From Bacteroidota bacterium (GTDB lineage Bacteria; Bacteroidota; Bacteroidia; AKYH767-A; 2013-40CM-41-45): 64,000 bases of DNA. The stretch is taken from assembly GCA_016720655.1 (NCBI GenBank), contig JADKKE010000019.1, positions 5,906 through 69,905 on the forward strand, given 5' to 3'. This document shows, piece after piece, positions 51,764-60,001 of the stretch (its first letter is position 1; every line of letters begins with the position of its first letter). Made by a program: the position numbers and the translations under genes. The notes beneath the pieces are model-generated. The model did not search any database. It was given only the letters and a program-made list of their open reading frames with translations, and had not been told where the DNA came from.

Positions 51764-53737
51764 TTATTGAATTACAATTTTCCTTACATCCACTACTATG
51801 CCCTGTGCATTTAACAAGTAAATCAGGTAAACGCCGTTGCCAGTCCAGGTGTTTAAATCCACACTATATGTTTGTTGATTTAACGAGGTTGAATAAACCG
51901 TTTGACCAAGAGTATTATCAATTCGAATAGTATACCCATTCATTGTACTGTAGTTACTACCACAATCAATTGTAATGTGATCGTTGGATGGATTCGGGTA
52001 GACTTTGATAGAATTTTGATAGGTGACCGGGTTGAATCCGGTAATGTTTGCATTTATAATAAGGGTATCAGTTACAGTAATTGTTTGAAAACATAAACCT
52101 AGATTATAAAGTTGTTGAACTTCCTGCACGGACAATGCCCGATTCCATAATCCTATATCATCCAACTTCCCTTTAAAGAATTGCTGCGACGTTTGGTATC
52201 CACCTGTTCCTATAGAAATGTCTAAAGCATTTACAATGCTGTCTGAAAAGGAAATACTTGACACCACATCGGTATCACCATCTAAATACATGGTTATATT
52301 CAAACCTGAATTAAAAACACAAACAAAATGATGCCAATTTGCATCTGCGATAAATCTGCTCCCTCTTGTTTCATTTGAACCACCCGGAGATTCAAAATAT
52401 GCATAGCCGCCTGCAGGGTTAGGAACATCCTGGGTCCCAAATGCATAAGACGGGCCCTGCCCCATTGATCCACTATACTTTGAAAAAAAGTATTTCGCAC
52501 TATTCAACGTATCCTGCTTCAGCCACAATGCTATACTGAAAGATTGACCAGTTCTGATATTTAATTCCGGAGCATCTGCTACCCTGATACTGTCGGATAT
52601 TCCATTAAATTGATACGCGCTATTTGTATTCCCGAATCTATCTGAAGTAAGGCTTGCTCCATGAACTATTCCATCATTTCCATTCCCACTCTCATCATTT
52701 GGATTGCCACAAAATGGATACCAGGCCGCAAGCCCATTTGCCAATGAAGCTGTTATCTGACTTCCCTGACAATTTGTTGAGGAAATTTGAGGAGTATACT
52801 CCCAAAAATCTGCAGATGTACCACTAATATCCCCTGCTCCAATATATCCTCTATTACCTACAGAAAAGCCTACCGCCTGACCTCTTGGCAAACCTCCGAA
52901 ATCAGCCCGTGCTGACCATGAATTATTTTGTGAATCCCATTCGTAAAGATCAACAACTCGATATGGTGGAGTTGCAATAAATCCGGTCCCAACATACGCA
53001 TTTGATCCAATTACAAAAGAGGCTGCATAGTAACGAACGGGCCCGGGAAAATCAGCTATTGCATTCCAACTATCAGTTGTCTGGTCCCATTTATAAAAAT
53101 CCTGAGTAAGATTTGTGGTGCTCGCTCCATCATTTCCTAAACCTACGTACCCTGTCGTTCCTATTGAAAAACCGGTAGCTCCAAATCTTGGTGTTCCGAT
53201 AAAATCTGTTTTTTGAGTCCAAATATTAGTCGCTTGGTCCCACTCATAAAAATCCTTCTTTAAAATATTAGTATTTGATTCCCGACCCATTCCAATGTAC
53301 CCTTTTGCCCCGATAGAAAATCCAACTGCTCCTTGTCTTCCCGTTCCAGGATAGTCAGCTTTTTGAACCCATGTATTTAACGTTGGATCATACTCATAAA
53401 AATCGTTCATACAACCGCAACCGAAAGCAGTATAACCCATTCCAAAATATCCTTTGTTGCCTATTGAAAATGCTACACCAAAAGTTCTTCCTATACCAAT
53501 AAAATCAGCCTTTTGAGTCCAAACATTCAGGCTTTGATCCCATTCCCAAAAATCCTGATGATAGAATTGGAAATCATCGATCCCTACCCCAAGATATCCC
53601 TTGTTACCAATAGAAAAGCCAGCAGAACCAGTGCGAACGCCTCCTGCATAATCAGCTTTTTGATTCCAGGTGTTCTGAGCAAATAAGAAATTAGAAATAA
53701 TAACAACAGACCAAAGTAATACAATTGTTCGTTTCAT
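51764..53737 (-). CDS. T9SS-secreted Kelch-repeat and LamG-domain protein
   Basis: 657 aa, intact. Signal peptide MKRTIVLLWSVVIISNFLFAQ. Six Kelch-like repeats (22-325) of the form W.qKADf.G..R..a.gFSIG.kGYiG.G....DFyeWD. A LamG/ConA-like domain follows (about 340-545): AWYPFCGNPNDESGNGNDG, then ADANWHHFVCVF and GKLDDIGLWNRALSVQEV. The T9SS tail (about 575-657) has VYPNPSNDHITIDCG and NGVYLIYLLNAQG. Likely an adhesin or polysaccharide-binding surface protein. It lies 100 nt downstream of, and is paralogous to, the larger protein at 53838-58205. Confidence 0.9.
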   Translation of the reverse strand: MKRTIVLLWSVVIISNFLFAQNTWNQKADYAGGVRTGSAGFSIGNKGYLGVGIDDFQFYHQDFWEWDQSLNVWTQKADFIGIGRTFGVAFSIGNKGYFGMGYTAFGCGCMNDFYEYDPTLNTWVQKADYPGTGRQGAVGFSIGAKGYIGMGRESNTNILKKDFYEWDQATNIWTQKTDFIGTPRFGATGFSIGTTGYVGLGNDGASTTNLTQDFYKWDQTTDSWNAIADFPGPVRYYAASFVIGSNAYVGTGFIATPPYRVVDLYEWDSQNNSWSARADFGGLPRGQAVGFSVGNRGYIGAGDISGTSADFWEYTPQISSTNCQGSQITASLANGLAAWYPFCGNPNDESGNGNDGIVHGASLTSDRFGNTNSAYQFNGISDSIRVADAPELNIRTGQSFSIALWLKQDTLNSAKYFFSKYSGSMGQGPSYAFGTQDVPNPAGGYAYFESPGGSNETRGSRFIADANWHHFVCVFNSGLNITMYLDGDTDVVSSISFSDSIVNALDISIGTGGYQTSQQFFKGKLDDIGLWNRALSVQEVQQLYNLGLCFQTITVTDTLIINANITGFNPVTYQNSIKVYPNPSNDHITIDCGSNYSTMNGYTIRIDNTLGQTVYSTSLNQQTYSVDLNTWTGNGVYLIYLLNAQGIVVDVRKIVIQ

Positions 53738-53837
53738 ATCATTAATTTTAAATGCAAGAAAATATTCCAGCTGGAGAGTAAAACTATATTTAATTTTAAC
53801 TCATTATCAATATTGATTGAAATTAAAAAAAGAATCC

Positions 53838-56800
53838 TCAATAACTCAATGCAACACGAATCACATCCTGTTGTTCATTTCGAATCAAGTGCAACATGTA
53901 AATTCCCGGTGCCAGTCCATTTTCACGAAATGGTAGTTCCAGAGTGTAGTCACCTTCCTTTTCATTCACCGTTGTAATTTGAAACAATACCCTTCCCGTA
54001 AGGTCTAACACATTTATCAAAACTTTGCCTTGTTCCGACATTCTATATTTCAAATTTACACTGCTCGATGATGGGTTCGGGTAAACAGCCACCTGATCAT
54101 TAGTAATTGGTAGTTCGACTATTTCCCTGCAAGAAATAGAAAGTGTTTTAGATCTCGAAGAACTATAGCCACAAGAGTTTCTTGCTTTCACACTCACTTG
54201 GCCGGAACGATTACTCATTTGTAAACTAATTGAAGTAGTTCCCTGACCTGTAAGGATTGTCGCACCCTGTGGGACAGACCAGAAATAATAAGTTGCACCC
54301 ACAACCGTACTGCAGCTATATGAATACGTTTGATTCCGGCAAACACTGGAGGATCCTGTTATTCCTGAGGGTGCGGATGGTAATGTAGAAACATATAAAC
54401 ACCGTGAAGGCGATGAACCACATGCATTGATGGCGCGAACACTAATTGTCCCTGCGTTGGAACAACTGCTTGAAAAAGATACAACAATTGCGTTAGTCCC
54501 TTGGCCAGATAGAATCGTAATGCCAGAACTTACAGACCATTGATAGGAACTTGCTCCACTCACTGAAGCAACCGTATATATTTTGCCGCTTGCATTACAT
54601 AACCCAAAGGTTTGCCCTGCAATTGATCCGGGTAATGAAGGTCTCGGAAGTACCTGAAGGGTAATTGAAGCACATCCGGTAGGTCCGCAGCTGCCGCCTT
54701 CACCCCGTACATAGTAGGTCGTGGTGCAGCTAATATTCACTGTAAGACTCGATCCAGTTCCGACTGAAGTTCCTATACCACATCCGCTTTTATACCAACG
54801 CCATCTACTGCCTGATGGTAATAAACCACCAACCACCGACAAAGTTGTCATGCTGTTTGCACACACAGACATTCCTGCAGTACTAAGAATAGATGTTGGT
54901 GGCTGACAATTAGAAAGCGGAATAACCGTAACAGTAACAGAGATGCAAGCAGTAATATTACACGTACCTTCTGCACGAACAAAATAAGTAGTTGAAGCCT
55001 GAGGTGCGACAGTTAAAGCAGAGCCGGATCCAGCGGGAACTCCTCCACAGGACCCAGTATACCACTTCCAATCTGCTCCTGTTCCAAGAGCTCCTCCAAT
55101 CACCGTTAATAATACAGGTGTTCCCGCAGATACATTATTCGTACTTATTCCAATCGATGAAGGATTAGTACTTGAAGAGTTGATCGTTAGATGTATTGTT
55201 GCGATGCTATCACAACCTTCAATATTTGTTGTTGAATATGTATAGCTTCCGGATTGATTGTATGTCTGGCCATTCCACATGTAACTATTGCATGCTAATA
55301 CAGTTTCTGAAGAAGCCGAAGGTTGTCTGATTGTCAGATTCAATGTTGCTATACTATCACAACCTGCACTATTCGTAGTTTGAAAGCTGTAAGTGCCGGT
55401 CTGTGTATAAGACTGCCCATTCCATGTATACGGGGTACATGAATTTTCCTGAGTAACAGAACTTGTTGCATCATTGACAGTCATAGTCATATTTGCTGTA
55501 CATGAACTTAAACCGTCGGTAGCAGTAATTGTATAAACTGAAGTCAAGGATGGCGTTACCTGAATGCTTGATGTGGTTTCACCTGTTGACCAGAGATAAC
55601 TTAAAACTCTCTCGTTATACAACTGAGCTATTTCTGAAATTGATAGTGCCCGGTTGTAGAGCATCACATTATCCAATGCACCTTTCAGTGGGAATAAATA
55701 ATAAAAATTGGATGCTGAGCTTCTACCACTTTGTGATCCGAAATTTAAACCGGTCAAACTAACAGAAGAATTATAATCAGTAGACCAGCCGCTATTAATT
55801 ACAGTTTCCGAAACATCCAATCCATTGAGAAAAATAGAAGAATTTTGATCCCGAATAATGGTAACGTTATACCAAGTATTGGCTTGAATCAAATTCGGCA
55901 GAGAATAAACATCATTTAACGTACTAAAGTTATAAAGTGTAAATATTAACCTATGGGAGTGTATCTGGTTTACACCATGGTATTCCACAGCTAAATAATT
56001 GTTTCCTAAACTTGCGTCTTGTGAAACATAGCCCCTGTGAATCAGATTGTAAGTGCTATCAGTATTTTCGATTTTAAACCAGAACGAAATTGTTGAAGCT
56101 TGCTGGCTACCATAGATATTAATAGACGGATTATTGGGTGCAGAAATCCTACTCATCATTCCATCAAATTGATAAGCTGATTGTGAATTCCCATATCGGT
56201 CGTTCGATAATGTCGGTCCAAAAACTGTTGCATGATTTTCCGTTACACTTGCATCAATCGCATTCCCGCAGAAAGGATACCAGGCCGCTAAGCCCTGTTG
56301 AAGATTTAAAGGCAAATGGGTTAATTCGCAAGGCGCCTCTGTTTCGAAACCTGAAGCAATAGCTGAGAGTGTAACACTGCTACCGGAACAAATTGAAGTA
56401 TCATTGTTTAGAATATCAACATTTTTCAAATCCAGGAAAGTACTATCCTTTGCTGTGCAGGCACCAATACTCACAGTACAAACATTCCAACCCGACTGCT
56501 CTGCGGAAATTATTTGGGAAGTTGAACCGGTATTCCAGGTATACGTATCGAATCCGGAACCAGCATCGAGAGTTGCGGAACTACCACATGAAGAAATACT
56601 GTCTTGTAAATTGAAGACAATCGGAACACCGCACTCAGAATACAAACCAATTATTTCGGAATCAGAAAGCGCACAGGAATAAATCCTGATTTCATCAAGT
56701 TTGCCGTTATATGACTCCAAGGAATTATGAGTATAAGCTCTTCCAAATAACAATGGCGCGTCCCTGTTCTCCAGTTGCCCTGTATAGGCAATCGATTGCT

Positions 56801-58205
56801 GGAAGACACCATTCTTGTAGTATTTAAACTCTGTTGGTGTTTTCACAACTGCATACATATTCCAGTCACCGTTATAAGGAATTACATTTGACGCTCCAGA
56901 ACCCCAAACAAGATTGGCTGAACCCAGTCCACCAGTAAACAATATCGATCTCCAGTAATCATACCCATCGTTTGCAAATTGCAATGGGATCCAGGAGGAA
57001 TCCTTTCTGATCACTGAGATATAATCATTGGCAGAAGGGCGTGGCTGAGGATCTGTGGTACTCATCCACCAACTCCAGGTGGCTTCGGACAATCCATCAA
57101 GGTAGCTGACATCTCCGGCATTGATATAATCGCCAAGGCCGTTGAAATAATATGCGCTGTTAGCATTTCCAAATCTATCCGTTGTCAAGCTGGCACCATT
57201 AACAACACCGTTATTACTCAGCCCACTGCTGTCCGCAGCATTTCCGGTAAAAGGATAAAATGCTACCATGCAATTTGCAATTCCGTTTGGGTCCCATTCC
57301 CAAAATTCATTACTTGCTCCTCTCACAAAGTAGGCTTTCTCATTTACAACTTCAGCCATGTCAGCAATAAAATTAATATATGAAGGAGAAATTATTTGCG
57401 ACCAGGTATTTGCTACAGGATCATATTTATAAATCTGACCTAAGTTTAAGTAATTTGTTGAATAACCATATCCATTAATAGTAAATGCACAATTACGTGA
57501 ACTGGTAGAAGCAAAAGGAAAATCGGCTATTGCGGACCAACTATTATTTAATGGATCATACTTATAATAATCACTCAAACTAACACCCAAGTCATCATTA
57601 CTACCCACTCCCATATAGCCAAAATTCCCTATTGAAAAAGTTCCGGAAGAACGACGCCCTGGAGCTGGGATATCAGCTTTTTGTGACCATGAATTTAGCA
57701 GTGGATCGAATTGATAAAAATTAGAAATGGTAGGATTGCCATACGGACCATCACCACCTCCAACATAAGCTTTTCCATTTACGACAAAACTGTTCGCATC
57801 ATTTGTAAGCGGACCTGGCCATGATGCCCTCGTGATCCAGGTGTTTGAGGATGGATCATATTCATAAAAATCTACGAAAGCATTTCCTGACAACCAACCC
57901 ATTCCTGCATAGCCTTTGGTTCCAATAGAGAAACCAACCCCTGCCTGCATGCCCTTTGGAAGTGATGCCACTTGTGTCCAGGAATCGGTTGAAATATCAT
58001 ATTTGTAAAAATCGCTACTTTCCGCATTTCCGCCAACTACATTTCCTGTGCCATAATATATTTGATTCGCAATGGAAAATTTTACTGCACGCGTTCTTGG
58101 CCCTCCAATAAAATTTGCTTTCCGTGTCCATGAACCCTGAGCCTTTAAATCCATGATGTAGCTGAAGCTGAGAAATAAAATCAGCAATCGTTTAATGTGT
58201 TTCAT
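53838..58205 (-). CDS. Large T9SS-secreted Kelch, double-LamG, Ig-like repeat protein
   Basis: 1,455 aa, intact. Signal peptide MKHIKRLLILFLSFSYIMDLKAQ. Kelch-like repeats (24-320) with the same WxxKADxxG..R....FSIGxxGY pattern as the downstream gene. The first LamG domain (about 325-530) includes AFYPFTGNAADSSGLSNNG. An SprB-like domain (GSSATLDAGSGFDTYTWNTG) precedes a second LamG (about 650-885; AAWYPFCGNAIDASVTENH). Then come two repeats with C.PYTWNGQSYTQTGTYS and several Ig-like modules with WKWYTGSCGG, WRWYKSGCG and YQWSVSSG. The T9SS tail has VYPNPSSSSVNLKYR and PGIYMLHLI. It is the first gene after the sigma/anti-sigma pair on the same strand, 311 nt away, and a plausible regulatory target. 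Confidence 0.92.
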   Translation of the reverse strand: MKHIKRLLILFLSFSYIMDLKAQGSWTRKANFIGGPRTRAVKFSIANQIYYGTGNVVGGNAESSDFYKYDISTDSWTQVASLPKGMQAGVGFSIGTKGYAGMGWLSGNAFVDFYEYDPSSNTWITRASWPGPLTNDANSFVVNGKAYVGGGDGPYGNPTISNFYQFDPLLNSWSQKADIPAPGRRSSGTFSIGNFGYMGVGSNDDLGVSLSDYYKYDPLNNSWSAIADFPFASTSSRNCAFTINGYGYSTNYLNLGQIYKYDPVANTWSQIISPSYINFIADMAEVVNEKAYFVRGASNEFWEWDPNGIANCMVAFYPFTGNAADSSGLSNNGVVNGASLTTDRFGNANSAYYFNGLGDYINAGDVSYLDGLSEATWSWWMSTTDPQPRPSANDYISVIRKDSSWIPLQFANDGYDYWRSILFTGGLGSANLVWGSGASNVIPYNGDWNMYAVVKTPTEFKYYKNGVFQQSIAYTGQLENRDAPLLFGRAYTHNSLESYNGKLDEIRIYSCALSDSEIIGLYSECGVPIVFNLQDSISSCGSSATLDAGSGFDTYTWNTGSTSQIISAEQSGWNVCTVSIGACTAKDSTFLDLKNVDILNNDTSICSGSSVTLSAIASGFETEAPCELTHLPLNLQQGLAAWYPFCGNAIDASVTENHATVFGPTLSNDRYGNSQSAYQFDGMMSRISAPNNPSINIYGSQQASTISFWFKIENTDSTYNLIHRGYVSQDASLGNNYLAVEYHGVNQIHSHRLIFTLYNFSTLNDVYSLPNLIQANTWYNVTIIRDQNSSIFLNGLDVSETVINSGWSTDYNSSVSLTGLNFGSQSGRSSASNFYYLFPLKGALDNVMLYNRALSISEIAQLYNERVLSYLWSTGETTSSIQVTPSLTSVYTITATDGLSSCTANMTMTVNDATSSVTQENSCTPYTWNGQSYTQTGTYSFQTTNSAGCDSIATLNLTIRQPSASSETVLACNSYMWNGQTYNQSGSYTYSTTNIEGCDSIATIHLTINSSSTNPSSIGISTNNVSAGTPVLLTVIGGALGTGADWKWYTGSCGGVPAGSGSALTVAPQASTTYFVRAEGTCNITACISVTVTVIPLSNCQPPTSILSTAGMSVCANSMTTLSVVGGLLPSGSRWRWYKSGCGIGTSVGTGSSLTVNISCTTTYYVRGEGGSCGPTGCASITLQVLPRPSLPGSIAGQTFGLCNASGKIYTVASVSGASSYQWSVSSGITILSGQGTNAIVVSFSSSCSNAGTISVRAINACGSSPSRCLYVSTLPSAPSGITGSSSVCRNQTYSYSCSTVVGATYYFWSVPQGATILTGQGTTSISLQMSNRSGQVSVKARNSCGYSSSRSKTLSISCREIVELPITNDQVAVYPNPSSSSVNLKYRMSEQGKVLINVLDLTGRVLFQITTVNEKEGDYTLELPFRENGLAPGIYMLHLIRNEQQDVIRVALSY

Positions 58206-58516
58206 GACGATTAACTTTATATATAATAATTAACAAGTGGAAAGGTGATTTACTGAATATTTAGATGAAGATCCTTATCAAAATTTGAAATGCAGGCTTA
58301 CTCAAAATATTTTTCGGTTAATTTTACCATACGTATACCTTATAAAACCCCGGCCCTGCTGCGATCAAGACCGGGATATTCAAGGGGGGGGGGGAAAGCT
58401 TTAACCTACCATTAATACCCCAGAGTATTTAAAGGTAACCGCTATTCAGCAAATATTTTTTCTTCGACCGAACTGCTGAAATGCAGTAATGGAAAAAGAT
58501 TTCCGAAATGGTGCTA
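58206..58516. other. Intergenic region with an 11-G tract upstream of the large Kelch-LamG gene
   Basis: 311 nt. An uninterrupted run of eleven G (58384-58394; eleven C on the coding strand of the downstream gene) lies about 180 nt before the start at 58205. A GC-rich potential hairpin (CCCGG ... CCGGG, about 58350-58377) lies beside it. G tracts of this length are prone to slippage. No gene seen. Confidence 0.8.
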
Positions 58517-59266
58517 CTATCGTAAAAACTTAAGAATTTCAATTGAATTCGTTGAATAATTGCCTGCATTCAATTGACTAACCATTTGAAATTTCGCGAT
58601 GGCTTTCGCAATATCATTTTCTCTCCAGTATAAAAGGCCAGATTCAAATTGTGATTTAGCAAAGTAAACAGAATTTGGATCTTTTACCTTTTCAAAGCAA
58701 TTAGATGCTTTCTGATAATCATGCAATCTAACGTATACACATCCTGAGAAATAATTCAAAGTGTCATTATCGGAATCGCTACGTAGCATTGTTGACAGTA
58801 ATGATTGCGCCAATTCAAATTTTCCTAGCTTGTATGCATTCATCACCTCATCAAGATTCCTCTGATTTGACTCACCCATCAGCACTGGCAGACCAGGCTC
58901 AGGAATTTCGTATTGTGCAATTCGCGAATCAATTGAACTGTGAAAAAATAAAAAATAGGAAGATAACAGTATAAATACCAAAGTAGCAGCAATGGCCAGA
59001 TATGATTTATAACCACGGTTCGAGCGATTTGGATATCTGGGTTTGTTGGCTGCTCCCATTTCCAAATCCAAAATATTCATTTTTTTTCGCAGGTCGTTTC
59101 CGGAAAGAGAATGCATGCTTTCCACAACTTTCTTGTAAAGCTCCAAATCTTCCTGCAACTCGTTATCAAGGAGAAGTCGTGCTTCAAAAGCAGTCCTCTC
59201 CTCTTCAGACATGAGGCCCTCAAAAAAACGTTCAATTTCCTCGATATGTTTAAGCTCCACTTTCAA
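58517..59266 (-). CDS. Membrane anti-sigma-like protein with periplasmic TPRs
   Basis: 249 aa, intact. The N-terminal cytoplasmic part (1-85) resembles the helical anti-sigma region of Bacteroidota regulators: IEEIERFFEGLMSEEERTAFEARLLLDNELQEDL. One membrane helix follows (about 88-108, SYLAIAATLVFILLSSYFLFF). The periplasmic part (about 140-249) has TPR-like helices: KFELAQSLLSTMLRSDSDND and DYQKASNCFEKVKD. The gene starts 21 nt after the ECF sigma gene. A sigma factor held at the membrane by a protein with a TPR sensor or docking domain is the simplest reading. Confidence 0.78.
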   Translation of the reverse strand: MKVELKHIEEIERFFEGLMSEEERTAFEARLLLDNELQEDLELYKKVVESMHSLSGNDLRKKMNILDLEMGAANKPRYPNRSNRGYKSYLAIAATLVFILLSSYFLFFHSSIDSRIAQYEIPEPGLPVLMGESNQRNLDEVMNAYKLGKFELAQSLLSTMLRSDSDNDTLNYFSGCVYVRLHDYQKASNCFEKVKDPNSVYFAKSQFESGLLYWRENDIAKAIAKFQMVSQLNAGNYSTNSIEILKFLR

Positions 59267-59287
59267 ATTAGTCTTTGTCTTTTTTGA

Positions 59288-59851
59288 TCACAGTAACATA
59301 AATGTCCGTAGGTTGTTTTTTACCAACAGGGCAAGTTTTTTAAACACTTCATACTTCCTTTTCTTAGCGACATCAGCATTTTTATAGCCCAATTTATTAG
59401 CAATTGTTTTCATATCAAGACCTTCGATATAATAAAGACGCAGGATTTCTCTGTCCTTCTCAGGCAATTTATTTAAATTATCCTGTACTATTTGTCTATT
59501 GTGGTCTTTGTCGTGCTGCATTTCAAGGGAATTATCACTTCCATTAATCAATACAGCATCATCTAAAGTAACCATCCTTGCATTTTTTTTTGCGAGGTTC
59601 AATAATTTATACTTTCCAATTCCAAAAATATAAGTCTTTAGATCACAGGTCAGATATGTCAATTGACCATTTTTCACATTTTCATAAAACACAATCACTG
59701 AATCCTGAAAAACATCCTTTGCTTCTGCTTCCGAGCAAGAATAATGAAAAGTTGCCCACGTCAAAAATTCGTTGCGATGCTGACGATAAATAGCAAGCAA
59801 TGTTTCCTGTCCCCCATTCCGGATATCCTTCAATACACTATCAAATGCCAT
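59288..59851 (-). CDS. ECF-type RNA polymerase sigma factor
   Basis: 187 aa, intact. Region 2 (about 20-90) includes FLTWATFHYSCSEAEAKDVFQDSVIVFYEN and the helix YLTCDLKTYIFGIGKYKLLNLAKKN. Region 4 (about 125-172) has LPEKDREILRLYYIEGLDMKTIANKLGYKNADVAKKRK, a helix-turn-helix of the sigma-70 type. No sigma region 3 or 1.2, so ECF. Operon: CHAT protein upstream by 150 nt, anti-sigma-like gene downstream by 21 nt. Autoregulation is likely, but no promoter motif could be recognised. Confidence 0.93.
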   Translation of the reverse strand: MAFDSVLKDIRNGGQETLLAIYRQHRNEFLTWATFHYSCSEAEAKDVFQDSVIVFYENVKNGQLTYLTCDLKTYIFGIGKYKLLNLAKKNARMVTLDDAVLINGSDNSLEMQHDKDHNRQIVQDNLNKLPEKDREILRLYYIEGLDMKTIANKLGYKNADVAKKRKYEVFKKLALLVKNNLRTFMLL

Positions 59852-60001
59852 AAATCAGAAAAATATTATCAGAACGGAATTTACACAAAAATGATATCAG
59901 CCCTCGGAGAGAAAGACAAACCTATGTTTAAGTTTATATATAATATTGTTATTCAGCAATTTACATTAATTACAAATCAATGAATAATATTCCCTACTGG
60001 A

